Of a stretch of 64,000 bases of DNA, positions 54,933 through 64,000 are shown piece after piece (the first letter of the stretch is position 1; every line of letters starts with the position of its first letter). The notes under the pieces are model-generated. The model had not been told where the DNA came from, did not search any database, and worked only from the letters and a program-made list of their open reading frames with translations. The stretch covers positions 4,588,001-4,652,000 of the forward strand of contig OW818698.1 of the NCBI GenBank assembly GCA_942493375.1, in the 5' to 3' direction. Source of the stretch: G942493375 sp942493375. Its GTDB lineage: Bacteria; Armatimonadota; UBA5829. The position numbers and the translations under genes are program-made.

Positions 54933-56861
54933 TTACTCCCTCACTGATTTAGGTGCAGCATTTTTGACCTTACCGGTCTGTATTACGGGACCAATGGTAT
55001 CCGTAGTTCTTGCCGGTCCGGGTCTGTATACAGGTGTCTGAATAGTCCATTTAATAGATTTAGATTTTGCATTGTCTAAAAATGCAGTGAATTGATATGT
55101 AAACGACTTGCCTTCCCGCTTTACTTCTCCACGAAGTAACAGGGGAATATCGTTCTTCTCAAGGAAGCCGGGGTTTCGTGAAACCACAGCCTTTGCTAAT
55201 GGTATTTTACCCACATCTAGTGACTTCAGGTTTAGTGCATCAGCAGAAAATACAGCTCCTCGTTCTTCATTACTCAGTGTAGCATATAGTTTGAGGAAAT
55301 CCGCATTGCGCAAGACTGCTTTGCTTATACCTGTATTGCCCAGCACGCTATCTGTCTCAATAGCCACTTCGAACTGTCCGGAACTCAGGTCAGCCATCTG
55401 CGCTAGAACCGGTAGGTCCAGTGTTCCTGTCTCTGCAAGAATTTTTCTAAAACCTGCCAGCCATTCATCAGGAAGCAGCAGGAAACTTTTGGAAGCCCAA
55501 TCGGTATCTTTGAATTCAGAGGCTGCAGACGGTCGGTCCCACGTGTAAGCGTAACGGTCAGCAATGTCATCCAGCACTTCATCGGGTTTTGTTGATGCGG
55601 CTCCCCTGGAATCTGCTGAAGGAAGTGGATCGCCAAACCAGTCACTGACGACAGACACTTTCAGGAGCCGACTGGCTCTCATAAGCTCAACAGAGAGTGG
55701 TTTATTGGATAATTTATATGCTTTCTTCTCTTTTATGGCACTGGTTGTGCTGTCTGAGGTTGCCGCATCCTTAGTAGTTTCAGTAGTAGAAGGAGTGTTA
55801 CTGTTTGTATCAGTAGTTGAAGATTTGCGAGTTCCTGATGTGTCTGTCGCACTTACATCCGCATCAGCCGCTCTTTTCAAATCACCTTTATATCCTCTGC
55901 TATTCATCGATTTTCCGGATTGTTTACTCTGTGTGTACATCTTACCAATAGTATTTGCTGTGACACTCTTAGAATCCAGGAGAGGTGTGCTGATAGAACT
56001 ATTGCCATAACTGACTTGAATATTGCCGTAGCTCCCGGCAGAAACAGCGCGATTTATGCTGATATTTGCATTGTCCAGATTCTTACGAATAATTCGCAAC
56101 GCTCCTCGACCCTTGATTCCTCCTAGAATGCCACCATTTTTATTGGAGCTGTTCAGGAGTTTTAATACTGCTTTGCGTCCATCAGTGGAGAGTTGGCTTC
56201 CTGACATTGAGAACTGCGAACCGGTCGTTAATGCTCCGGATGCACCAGGCACAGTATTTAATACGCCTCCGACTGCTTTGGCCATACCGGATTTCTGCCA
56301 CCATGCCAGGAATGGGTTTGCAATTTCAAGATTGGCCTGCTGTTCAGGAGTCAAAGGGGCATTATTTCCATAACCGGGGAAGAACTCGGTATCGGCTGGA
56401 GTTGCTGCAACCTGGTCCGATTGAGTTGCTTGCGCGACGGTTGTAGATTTATCTGACAGTTCCAGGGTTTGGGCTCTGGATTTATTGTCCCATACCAGTC
56501 TATATGTTTTGCTGGAGTCTTCACCACTTATCTGCCATTTAAAATTGGTGATACGGGAAATAGAGTTCATTAGTTCTCTAAGAGGAAGTTTATTGGCAAA
56601 TATATTGATTTTGCGGTCTCGAACTTCCCAGTCCTTTGAACTTGTTCCCGCTCTGAGAGCAGCTCCGGACGCCTGGGCTAGAGCATCAACAACTATTCCA
56701 ATGGATTCCCCACGCGTCTGGTATGTCACAAGCTTATCCAGGTTTACATCAGCGCCAAAAGAATCTTGTGATGGGGTCTGCTTCTCTTCTACCCGACCTG
56801 GAAGTGCATTTACTGATAATATGACTGTTGCCAGAATTATTACTTTAACTAGGGTATTCAA
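54933..56861 (-). CDS. Secreted protein with STN/secretin-N-like modules (copy 1 of tandem pair)
   Basis: This 642-aa exported protein is paralogous to the next gene along most of its length: YQTRGESIGIVVDALAQASG, WEVRDRKINIFANKLPLREL, FKWQISGEDSS..YRLVWD. A Ser/Thr/Asp-rich linker (about 340-395) replaces the Gly-rich one, then comes a second module (LSVELMRASRLLKVSVVSDW, DDIADRYAYTWDRP). TTG start with GGGAG 8 bases upstream. It is transcribed away from pilB, sharing a 406-bp control region with it, which hints at joint function. No pore domain seen. Confidence 0.7.
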   Translation of the reverse strand: MNTLVKVIILATVILSVNALPGRVEEKQTPSQDSFGADVNLDKLVTYQTRGESIGIVVDALAQASGAALRAGTSSKDWEVRDRKINIFANKLPLRELMNSISRITNFKWQISGEDSSKTYRLVWDNKSRAQTLELSDKSTTVAQATQSDQVAATPADTEFFPGYGNNAPLTPEQQANLEIANPFLAWWQKSGMAKAVGGVLNTVPGASGALTTGSQFSMSGSQLSTDGRKAVLKLLNSSNKNGGILGGIKGRGALRIIRKNLDNANISINRAVSAGSYGNIQVSYGNSSISTPLLDSKSVTANTIGKMYTQSKQSGKSMNSRGYKGDLKRAADADVSATDTSGTRKSSTTDTNSNTPSTTETTKDAATSDSTTSAIKEKKAYKLSNKPLSVELMRASRLLKVSVVSDWFGDPLPSADSRGAASTKPDEVLDDIADRYAYTWDRPSAASEFKDTDWASKSFLLLPDEWLAGFRKILAETGTLDLPVLAQMADLSSGQFEVAIETDSVLGNTGISKAVLRNADFLKLYATLSNEERGAVFSADALNLKSLDVGKIPLAKAVVSRNPGFLEKNDIPLLLRGEVKREGKSFTYQFTAFLDNAKSKSIKWTIQTPVYRPGPARTTDTIGPVIQTGKVKNAAPKSVRE

Positions 56862-57267
56862 TTCATATACTCCCTGGACTTATATTGATGCTTATTAATC
56901 TACGACAAACTGTGGACGCGAGTCAGTGCCGTAAAAAATAACCGAGATTAATATCCATACATTACATTAGAGTTCATGACGGGTCAAGTGTATCGCTGGT
57001 TTCAGTATTATCTTAAATATTTTCAAAGGAAATGAAAACCGGAGTAATCCTGATTTAAGCCCAGCACGATACAGAAAAGAATATTACACAACTAAACGGC
57101 TGCATCTTTTGAATAATGCGCGTTAGCTTGCATAATGTGTTATAATGCGAGAAGGGGCTGGAGCTACTTATGCCGAATCTATGGAATATAGGTTTCGGGG
57201 AAGGTTTTTTATAGTCCCTGGTACAATTATATTAAACATGACGGCGTAATATGTGGGGTGTCCACCG
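56862..57267. other. 406-bp divergent control region between STN pair and pil cluster
   Basis: No gene is seen. It must hold promoters for both directions; one extended -10 toward pilB is visible (57138-57146). A GAATAATGCGCGTTAG fragment at about 57111 resembles one end of the CCCGCATTATTC element. Confidence 0.65.
57138..57146 (+). promoter_or_regulatory. Extended -10 promoter toward pilB
   Basis: TGTTATAAT fits the TGnTATAAT extended -10 consensus exactly; no good -35 at 17 bp. The transcript would have a leader of about 115 bases before the pilB ATG. Confidence 0.45.
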
Positions 57268-59037
57268 ATGGGAATAGCAAAGAAAGACCTTGGCGATATT
57301 CTTCTTTCCAAAGGCAAAATAAGTCAGCAGCAATTGGCTGAGGCTAAAGCTGCCCAAAAAGCTGCTCCGGGTGACCTGGGGCGTATTATTGTTGACCTTG
57401 GCCATGCGGACGATCGCACCGTAGCTGAGGCACGCGCAGAATCCATGAATATGGCTTTTGCGGATCTTAGCACATATAAGATTGATCCTTCAGTAACGGG
57501 ACTTGTGTCGGAGCAGTTGGCTAGAAAACACAAGCTTATGCCACTCGGTAAGAATGGTCCCAATCTGATGGTGGCAATGGTTGATCCGAACAACCCTGTC
57601 GCTCTTCAGGATATACGTATTGCCAGTGGGGCTTCAAAGGTTGTAGCAGCCCTGGCAACTGAAGACGATGTCATGGCTGCCATAGATCGTGCTTACAGGG
57701 CCAGCGAAGGTGGTAGTGATACCACCGGTGAAGGTGGTTCAGCACCGAGTGCATTAGCTGGTGGGATGGGTGGATTATCCGCCGACATTCGCCAGGGATT
57801 GGCCGCTTATGGTGCAAGAGAAGATGCAGCTGATGATGACAATGAAGCCCTCAAAATTTCCGAAGAGGCTCCTATTGTCCGTCTGGCATACAGCATTATT
57901 CAGTTGGCCATTACCGATGGTGCTTCTGACATCCATGTAGAGCCGGAAAAGCGCGGAGTTAGAGTCAGGTACAGAGTTGACGGAGTTTTACACGAAGTCA
58001 TGCCTTTGCCGAAATACATCGACAAACCGCTCACTTCCAGGTTCAAGATTATGTCTGATATGAACATTGCTGAGCGAAGAATTCCTCAGGACGGTCGTAT
58101 TGGTATCGTTCTAAACAAGAAAGACTTCGACTTGCGCGTATCCTGTCTTCCTACTGTTAACGGTGAGAAGATGGTTATGAGAATTCTCGACAAGACCAGC
58201 GTTCTCCTCGGACTTAACAAACTTGGATTTACCGAAAAGAACCAGTCGGAACTTGAAGAACTCACCATCCAGCCTAACGGACTGTTCCTGTCCACAGGAC
58301 CTACTGGAAGCGGAAAGACCACTACTCAGTATTCAGTCCTCCATAAACTCAACACCGTTGAAAAGAACATACTTACTATTGAAGACCCTGTTGAGTATCA
58401 GTTAACCGGTGTAGCGCAGGTTCAGGTTAACAAGAAAGCAGGACTTACATTTGCTAGCGCACTAAGGAGTTTCCTCCGACAAGACCCTGATATCATCATG
58501 GTCGGTGAAATGAGAGACTTGGAAACTGCTGACATCGCTATTGAATCCTCGCTTACTGGACACTTGGTTCTTTCTACTCTGCACACAAACGACGCTCCCA
58601 GTGCCGTCATCAGAATGATTGATATGGGAGTTGAACCTTACTTGATCTCAGCTACTCTGATTGGAGTTCTCGCTCAGAGACTTGCAAGAAAGATCTGTCC
58701 CAAGTGTAAGACTGCTTATGAAGTCCCGGGTTCAGATCTGCACAGGTTCGGATTCAGGCCAAAAGACCCGAGTGCTATGATTGAGTTGTTCAGAGGAACA
58801 GGCTGTGATAACTGCCGCAATACCGGATACAGAGGTAGAATCGGTATATACGAACTCATGAGAATTAATGATGAGATTCGTGAACTGGTTACACGTAGAG
58901 CTCCGCTGGCAGACGTCAGAGAAGCTGCCAAAGCCAACGGTATGAGCGAACTCAAAGAAGACGGTCTCCAGAAAGTCCTGCAGGGAGTAACAACTCCGGA
59001 CGAGGTCATGAGAGTCGTATTCACCGCCGGCGGCTAA
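57268..59037 (+). CDS. pilB: PilB/GspE-type pilus assembly ATPase
   Basis: This 589-aa cytoplasmic motor powers pilus extension. The N-terminal MshEN-type domain (about 1-150: KKDLGDILLSKGKISQQQL) is of the c-di-GMP-binding kind in some homologues. ATPase: ASDIHVEPEKRGVRVRYRVDG, Walker A GPTGSGKTTT, Asp box and Walker B RQDPDIIMVGEMRD, and the zinc tetracysteine CPKCKTAYE...CDNCRNTGYRGR. The ATG at 57268 is preferred over GTG 57253, with GGGGTG about 8 bases upstream. First gene of pilB-pilT-pilC-pilD. The GGDEF-EAL protein at 36159 could feed c-di-GMP control (inference). Confidence 0.93.
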   Translation: MGIAKKDLGDILLSKGKISQQQLAEAKAAQKAAPGDLGRIIVDLGHADDRTVAEARAESMNMAFADLSTYKIDPSVTGLVSEQLARKHKLMPLGKNGPNLMVAMVDPNNPVALQDIRIASGASKVVAALATEDDVMAAIDRAYRASEGGSDTTGEGGSAPSALAGGMGGLSADIRQGLAAYGAREDAADDDNEALKISEEAPIVRLAYSIIQLAITDGASDIHVEPEKRGVRVRYRVDGVLHEVMPLPKYIDKPLTSRFKIMSDMNIAERRIPQDGRIGIVLNKKDFDLRVSCLPTVNGEKMVMRILDKTSVLLGLNKLGFTEKNQSELEELTIQPNGLFLSTGPTGSGKTTTQYSVLHKLNTVEKNILTIEDPVEYQLTGVAQVQVNKKAGLTFASALRSFLRQDPDIIMVGEMRDLETADIAIESSLTGHLVLSTLHTNDAPSAVIRMIDMGVEPYLISATLIGVLAQRLARKICPKCKTAYEVPGSDLHRFGFRPKDPSAMIELFRGTGCDNCRNTGYRGRIGIYELMRINDEIRELVTRRAPLADVREAAKANGMSELKEDGLQKVLQGVTTPDEVMRVVFTAGG

Positions 59038-59079
59038 TGCTTGATATTAATCCTCTTTTAGCGAAAATTGCTATACCTG

Positions 59080-59226
59080 CTCCCCCTTGGGAATGGCACT
59101 AAGTCATTCCCCTTGGAGAAGGGGGGTAGGGGGGATTGAAGAAGCTGGCGCATTGTATTAAATCTGTAATTGAAACATTACCGGGATAATCAATCCCCCT
59201 AACCCCCTTCTCCAAGGGGGAATTAG
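59080..59226. repeat. Dispersed inverted repeat (TTCCCCCTTGGAGAAGGGGG...), pil cluster copy
   Basis: Left arm TTCCCCTTGGAGAAGGGGGG plus TAGGGGGGATTG; right arm CAATCCCCCTAACCCCCTTC plus TCCAAGGGGGAA. The loop is about 55 bp, longer than in the copy at 41729. A truncated left arm (CTCCCCCTTGGGAATGG) precedes it, as it does at 41729. Confidence 0.9.
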
Positions 59227-59243
59227 CTTTTGGTATCTTTATT

Positions 59244-59272
59244 GCTTCGGGGTTATTTATATGCCCCGAAGC
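59244..59272. terminator. Hairpin GCTTCGGGG/CCCCGAAGC after pilB
   Basis: A 9-bp stem with an 11-base loop, followed by GTTATTACGTT. It could attenuate transcription between pilB and pilT; the T-run is weak. Confidence 0.5.
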
Positions 59273-59411
59273 GTTATTACGTTAATATAGTATTTTTGAC
59301 GAGGAAGTATATCGTTCCCGGTGTCAAAACTACACGGGAGATTTTCTTCTTCAGTCCACACGTTATGGACCACCCCGTAGGGATTGGGCCACACTTCAGG
59401 AGGAACAGGAC

Positions 59412-60557
59412 TTGAACGAAAGATCCGCTGGTCAACCACAGCAAGGTATGGGTAAATTAGGCCAGAAAGCAACTGCACCAGTCTCTCTGGAAGAAATACA
59501 TGTAGACGATTTGCTCCGTGAGATGGTAGAACGGGGCTGTTCCGACCTGCATGTATGTGTAGGTATTCCACCGGTATTGCGTGTAGACGGTGAGCTTTCA
59601 CCGATGAACTACGAGAAATTTACCCCTATTATTATTCAGAGAATGTTATATGATATTTTGAGTGATGAGCAGATCCAACGGTTTGAAGAGTCGTGGGAAT
59701 TGGACTTTTCATATTCGCTGCAGTCATTGTCCCGTTTCAGGGTTAATATTTTCAAAGATAAAGGTTTTCATGCCGCTGCATTCCGTTTGATCCCGATGAA
59801 GATCCCTACGGTCAAGGAACTGGGACTGCCTTCGGTCATAGAAGGAATAGCCAGATATCCGCGTGGACTGGTGTTGGTTACCGGACCAACCGGATCGGGT
59901 AAGTCGACTACTCTTGCCTCGATGATCAATCAGATCAACTGTGAATCCAGCAAACATATTATTACTATCGAAGACCCGATTGAATATCTGCATCAGCACA
60001 AGATGAGTGTTATCAACCAGCGTGAAGTTGGGCAGGACACCAAAGAGTTCGCTAACGCTCTCCGCGCATCTCTCCGTGAAGACCCGGATGTAATTCTGGT
60101 CGGTGAAATGAGAGACCTGGAGACAATGTCTAACGCGATCAGAGCTGCTGAAACCGGTCACCTTGTCTTTGCTACTTTGCATACCAACTCTGCAGCACAG
60201 ACAGTTGATAGAATCGTTGACTCATTCCCCCCAAGTCAGCAGGAACAGGTCAGACTTATGCTTTCAAACAGCATACAGGCAGTTCTATGCCAGCAGTTGA
60301 TGCCGAGAGCAGGAATGCCTGGTAGAGTCTGCGCTTTGGAGATCATGATCGCAACTCCGGCTATCAGGAACCTGATTCGTGAAGCCAAGTCTCACCAGAT
60401 GACATCTATTATTCAGACAAGTTCAAGTTTTGGGATGATGACAATGGACCAGAGCCTGAGGGATCTGTATCTGAGAGGCGCTATTACATTCGAAGATGCC
60501 AGTATGCGTGCTATGAATCCCGAGGACTTCAAGACCATGATTACGACTGGTCGATAA
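59412..60557 (+). CDS. pilT: PilT-type pilus retraction ATPase
   Basis: This 381-aa hexameric ATPase drives pilus retraction and twitching or DNA uptake. Seen: CSDLHVCVGIPPVLRVDGEL at the N-terminus, Walker A GPTGSGKSTT, Walker B/Asp box REDPDVILVGEMRDLET, His box TGHLVFATLHT, and the PilT-specific AIRNLIRE motif. TTG start with strong AGGAGG 8 bases upstream. It follows pilB after a repeat-filled gap. Confidence 0.95.
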   Translation: MNERSAGQPQQGMGKLGQKATAPVSLEEIHVDDLLREMVERGCSDLHVCVGIPPVLRVDGELSPMNYEKFTPIIIQRMLYDILSDEQIQRFEESWELDFSYSLQSLSRFRVNIFKDKGFHAAAFRLIPMKIPTVKELGLPSVIEGIARYPRGLVLVTGPTGSGKSTTLASMINQINCESSKHIITIEDPIEYLHQHKMSVINQREVGQDTKEFANALRASLREDPDVILVGEMRDLETMSNAIRAAETGHLVFATLHTNSAAQTVDRIVDSFPPSQQEQVRLMLSNSIQAVLCQQLMPRAGMPGRVCALEIMIATPAIRNLIREAKSHQMTSIIQTSSSFGMMTMDQSLRDLYLRGAITFEDASMRAMNPEDFKTMITTGR

Positions 60558-60671
60558 ACTCTGGGTAACTGTTTTTGCAGTTGCGTGAACATTTCGGCTG
60601 CCTTCGCAGTCTGAAAGAACAGAGGCTCTCTGGATTGGGCTGCATTATCTCATAATGGAGGCAATAAGCAC

Positions 60672-61892
60672 ATGGGAAACTTTGCATATACGCTTAGAGA
60701 TGCTACCGGGTCAGTAATCGAAGGCACCTCAGAAGCCGAGAATGAAGATCTGTTACGTAAGCGTTTGATTGAACAGGGTTTTGATGTCCTGGATGTCAAA
60801 CAGGTTAAGGTTGCCAAGAAGAAAAAAGTCGGTGGGTTTGGGCGTATTAAAGGCACAGACCTGTCTGTTATGTGTCGCCAGTTTTCAACTATGATTGATG
60901 CTGGTGTGCCGCTTGTCCGATGTTTAACGGTTCTGGGCGATCAGGTAGCAAACCCCAAACTGAGAGTTATTCTCTCCGATGTCCGGGCAGAGGTCGAAGG
61001 CGGACTTATGCTTAATAAGGCACTGGAGAAATACCCGGGCGTTTTCGATAGACTATTCTGCGGTTTAGTTCGAGCTGGAGAAGTCGGCGGAACTTTGGAA
61101 GAAAGTCTTCAGAGGCTATCAGGCTTCCTTGAAAAGGACGTTGAACTCCGTCGTAAGGTTAAGGCTGCTCTGACATACCCGAGTATCGTTATGGTATTCG
61201 CGACCGCGGTCGTTTTGCTTCTAATGACTTTGATTCTACCTAAGTTCCTTGACATGTTTAAGGACCTGGGAATCAAAGAATTGCCATTGCCTACCGCTAT
61301 TCTCTCGGGGATTAGTAAATTCCTGTTGAAATACTGGTATTTTGCAATAATGATCGCTGCAGCGATTTTCATCGCATTAAAAACTGCAGCGGCTACAAAA
61401 CCCGGACGGCGCTTCTTAGACTACATGAAGCTGAAGATGCCGGTTTTTGGACCTCTCAACCATAAAGTTGCTCTGGCCAGGTTTGCTCGAACGCTTTCCA
61501 CTCTGCTTTCCAGTGGTGTTCCCATCCTGCAGGCACTTGAAACTGTTGCAGGAACGGTCTCTAATGACGTTATGAGTGAAGCAATTCTTGCTGCAAGAAC
61601 ATCGATTAGAGAGGGTGAAAATATTTCCGGGCCTCTTGCTAAAAGCCGAATGTTCCCTCCAATGGTCGTCCAGATGGTCGCCATCGGACAGGAATCAGGT
61701 GCTCTTGACCCGATGCTTGGAAAAATTGCAGACTTCTATGAAGATGAAGTCGATGCTGCACTCGACTCTTTGACTGCTGCTTTAGAACCAGTTCTAATCG
61801 TTGGATTGGGAGGAGTTGTAGGATTCATTGTTATTTCATTGTTCCTGCCACTTATCTCGATCATCAACAACCTGACGGGGTCGACGGATTAG
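60672..61892 (+). CDS. pilC: PilC/GspF-type inner-membrane platform protein
   Basis: This 406-aa polytopic protein is the membrane platform on which PilB and PilT act. Two T2SSF domains: about 70-190 (MCRQFSTMIDAGVPLVRCL, LEKYPGVFDRLF, GEVGGTLEESL) and about 270-395 (ARFARTLSTLLSSGVPILQAL, QESGALDPML), with membrane helices at about 170-190, 220-240 and 375-395. GGAGG is 10 bases before the ATG. It stops 6 bases before pilD starts. Confidence 0.95.
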   Translation: MGNFAYTLRDATGSVIEGTSEAENEDLLRKRLIEQGFDVLDVKQVKVAKKKKVGGFGRIKGTDLSVMCRQFSTMIDAGVPLVRCLTVLGDQVANPKLRVILSDVRAEVEGGLMLNKALEKYPGVFDRLFCGLVRAGEVGGTLEESLQRLSGFLEKDVELRRKVKAALTYPSIVMVFATAVVLLLMTLILPKFLDMFKDLGIKELPLPTAILSGISKFLLKYWYFAIMIAAAIFIALKTAAATKPGRRFLDYMKLKMPVFGPLNHKVALARFARTLSTLLSSGVPILQALETVAGTVSNDVMSEAILAARTSIREGENISGPLAKSRMFPPMVVQMVAIGQESGALDPMLGKIADFYEDEVDAALDSLTAALEPVLIVGLGGVVGFIVISLFLPLISIINNLTGSTD

Positions 61893-61898
61893 TTAAAA

Positions 61899-62804
61899 AT
61901 GACTCTATCGCTTACATTTCTGGGTAGTCTGATAGCGTTTCTTTACGGCACCATTGTTGGTAGTTTTCTTAATGTATGTATATACAGGTGGCCGGCGGAG
62001 CAGTCAATTGTGACTCCCCCGTCCCACTGCCCGAATTGCGGCACCAGGCTCAAGCATATTGACCTGGTGCCGCTTTTTAGCTTCCTTTTTTTAGGGCGAA
62101 AGTGCCGATACTGCAAGGTACCAATTAGCTGGCGATATTTCACCGTTGAATTGATCACTGGTGTGATTTGGGTATTGACCTTCCTTCGATTCGGATGGAC
62201 TATAGAGTTCTTTGTCTTTGTTCTCTTCCTTTCGTTTCTGTTGGTTGCTTTCGTAGTCGATATGGAGCACTTCATAATCCCGGATCAGGTTTCGATAATC
62301 GGGGTTGTGTTGGGTTTAGGCAAAGATATAGCCCATATAATTGCCGGATCACCGCAACTGGTGAAAATACCCCTTCCATTTACGGATTTCAGACTGCCGA
62401 TGCTGCCGAGTATTGTCGGCATCGTGTTGTGTGGTGGTGCATTTGTACTTCTGGAAAAAGTAAGCTACTATGCATTCAAACCCAAGGACCCGAAGGAACT
62501 TGAAGAATATGAAGGGGCCATGGGCTACGGTGATGTAAAGCTGGCCGCTGCCATAGGGGCAGTAGTAGGCGCCATGCCGGGCTTTGTATCTTTCTTCATT
62601 GCTGTGCTATTGGGGACATTCTCCGGAATAGTCATACTGATCCTAAAAGCCAGGGCTGAAAAGAAAGGTCTTGAATGGCGGACACAGATACCGTTCGGTC
62701 CTTATATGGTCCTGGGCGCTGTCGCTGTAATGTTTTTCTATTCTCAACTGGGAACTCTCTGGAAATTGTGGGTAAACTGGGTAACTCACATGTCCGGAGC
62801 ATAG
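61899..62804 (+). CDS. pilD: Prepilin peptidase/N-methyltransferase (A24)
   Basis: This 301-aa polytopic membrane enzyme cuts the leader of prepilins and N-methylates the new Phe. Seen: GSFLNVCIYRWP, the zinc ribbon CPNCGTRL...CRYCK, the first catalytic Asp in VVDMEHFIIPD and the second in GYGDVKLAAAIG. A bifunctional enzyme is expected from the complete cysteine set. Its substrates would include the prepilins at 49515, 50562 and 63250. Confidence 0.95.
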   Translation: MTLSLTFLGSLIAFLYGTIVGSFLNVCIYRWPAEQSIVTPPSHCPNCGTRLKHIDLVPLFSFLFLGRKCRYCKVPISWRYFTVELITGVIWVLTFLRFGWTIEFFVFVLFLSFLLVAFVVDMEHFIIPDQVSIIGVVLGLGKDIAHIIAGSPQLVKIPLPFTDFRLPMLPSIVGIVLCGGAFVLLEKVSYYAFKPKDPKELEEYEGAMGYGDVKLAAAIGAVVGAMPGFVSFFIAVLLGTFSGIVILILKARAEKKGLEWRTQIPFGPYMVLGAVAVMFFYSQLGTLWKLWVNWVTHMSGA

Positions 62805-63249
62805 ATGTAAACCCATATTGAAGTGGTACACCACACAATTCCACATTGGTGAAAGGGCTAACCAGGTTCTCCTTTGGAGAAAGGGTTAGGGGATTGATCC
62901 CTTCATTATTACCCGTTCTCATAAGGATAATTGCTGGTAAATCTGTTAAATTAGGCTCATGCACCCCCTTTGGGGTTTCGCGATAGCTTTAGTTCTGTTA
63001 CAATTACTAGGCGTTAATTAGGCAGACTTTCGAAATACAGACATTCGAGGTAGATATAGCGGAACATATTGGGGAGTTGTGTCGCCAAAAATGTGTGGTG
63101 CTTAATGATACACGCCAACAGATGTGGCCGGTAGTAAATTAACTGGCATCAATTATTGCAATTTGTGGGTGAGTCAAACGGAATACGGCGACAGGAACCT
63201 CAATATTCGAGTTCCAGGTATGACCGGTTTCCCTTGGAGGTATACCGTA
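62805..63249. other. 445-bp intergenic region between pilD and prepilin gene
   Basis: No gene is seen. A partial left arm of the CCTTTGGAGAAAGGGTTAGG repeat lies at 62863-62902 with no right arm. CACCCCCTTTGGGGTTTCG near 62962 may be a small hairpin. The prepilin promoter must lie here. Confidence 0.6.
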
Positions 63250-64000
63250 ATGCTAAAAAGCAGAGGATTCAGCCTTGTAGAGCTGTTAACCGTGATAGCG
63301 ATAATAGCTATGCTCGCGGCTATCATATTCCCGGTCATGAGTTCCGTCAAGGCCAAGGCCAGGCAGTCGAGTTGTATTTCACAACTGCATGAACTTGCCA
63401 TGAGAGCTGATATGTATAAGAAGGATAATGGCAGGTACCCTTTGACTCTGGGACCACAGTTTAGACCAACTGAGGCATTCAACCTGATAAAAGCCGGTAG
63501 CACCGGACCAGCAGGTGAAGACCCTGGACTGTTCGTAAGGGGTTACATCGACAACTTCCGGATGTTTCACTGCCCATCAGATATTTCCGATAACATGGTT
63601 AATGGTGTGACATATGGGTATGATGCTTCCAACGTAAACACTGTTAATGCCTATACATTTTCCAGTTATGACTACTTTGCTGGAGCTCCTGATGTACCGA
63701 GTGGGATCAGGTATGCATACAGATGGGCTGCTTTCCAGGGGGGTACCCTGGCGACTCTTGCACCCGCTTCACCGTATCCAATTGGCACTACCGATACTCC
63801 AGCTCTGCAACAGCAGGACTACCAGAGGCAGTTATGTTGGAGAACTCCTCCTTCAGATACTGTGCTGACCTGGTGTTCATATCATGCGAGTGACCCTGAA
63901 GGGGCAAGTCCAGTTGGAATGACAGTATTTGTATTCGTGGATGGTCATACTACGACCATACCTGCTGATGTAGCTAAAGCTTGCAGATGGAGAGTTCGAC
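63250..64000 (+). CDS. Prepilin-like protein with DG-H motif, 3' end cut by window
   Basis: The frame is open from ATG 63250 to the window end (250 codons). GGAGG lies 9 bases upstream. Leader MLKSRG is followed by the helix FSLVELLTVIAIIAMLAAII with E5, then FPVMSSVKAKARQSSC. Near the end of the window FVFVDGHTTTIP is the DG-H part of the H-X9-DG pattern (histidine likely in SYHASDPEG). Genetically linked to pilD, it is a candidate major or minor pilin of the cluster. Confidence 0.9.
   Translation, partial: MLKSRGFSLVELLTVIAIIAMLAAIIFPVMSSVKAKARQSSCISQLHELAMRADMYKKDNGRYPLTLGPQFRPTEAFNLIKAGSTGPAGEDPGLFVRGYIDNFRMFHCPSDISDNMVNGVTYGYDASNVNTVNAYTFSSYDYFAGAPDVPSGIRYAYRWAAFQGGTLATLAPASPYPIGTTDTPALQQQDYQRQLCWRTPPSDTVLTWCSYHASDPEGASPVGMTVFVFVDGHTTTIPADVAKACRWRVR

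Larger units (their letters stand above)
59038..59411. other. 374-bp gap between pilB and pilT filled by a repeat and a hairpin
   Basis: No gene is seen. It contains the TTCCCCCTTGGAGAAGGGGG inverted repeat (59080-59226), the hairpin GCTTCGGGG/CCCCGAAGC (59244-59272) and the pilT leader with AGGAGG. The size of this gap suggests pilT has its own promoter. Confidence 0.7.

Overview
The window looks like a chromosomal segment of a free-living bacterium of the Armatimonadota or a near relation. This is inferred from three prepilin-like proteins with the long N-terminal helix ending [13 protein letters not shown] or similar plus an H-X9-DG-like C-terminus, the many exported glycan-active proteins, and moderate GC content by eye. 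No rRNA, tRNA, CRISPR array or prophage was seen.

Layout. (1) 1-6673: two closely related secreted right-handed beta-helix proteins (the first cut by the window edge) flank a RAYT transposase gene and a 1.45-kb tandem array of RAYT-type REP hairpins. (2) 6798-24728: an accessory stretch with a five-Asp-box sialidase-like protein, a GNAT, an ArsP-type permease, a pectate-lyase-fold protein, a short SprA-like putative metalloprotease, a VapBC-type pair, SGNH hydrolases, a 1125-aa glycosidase-like protein, a sugar isomerase-like protein, a LolA-like protein, an HD protein and tgt. (3) 24749-41621: a D-threonine aldolase/D-serine dehydratase relative, then a minus-strand sugar-catabolic block (GNAT, degenerate M24 protein, GH36, URO-D-like protein, two TIM-barrel glycosidase-like proteins), a PAS-PAS-GGDEF-EAL protein, a clan GH-A glycosidase, a small membrane protein and a hexapeptide acyltransferase. 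(4) 41876-49242: enolase and a three-gene DUF58/BatA/VWA operon without its usual MoxR ATPase. (5) 49515-64000: two stand-alone prepilin-like genes, an aminotransferase, a tandem pair of secreted STN-like proteins, and, divergent from them, a pilB-pilT-pilC-pilD-prepilin cluster that runs off the window.

Genes and functions. Exported depolymerases, deacetylase-like SGNH enzymes, a sialidase-like enzyme, an intracellular alpha-galactosidase and isomerase-like proteins suggest growth on complex plant or microbial polysaccharides. The pilus/type II-like machinery and prepilins would serve adhesion, twitching, uptake or secretion.

The least explained layer is intergenic. At least six families of short inverted-repeat elements are scattered through the window. 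They sit mostly at gene ends, are sometimes nested in each other, and in two cases overlap or lie beside a start codon. The strongest single signal is the RAYT gene next to an array of twin-hairpin repeats with a duplicated higher-order block.
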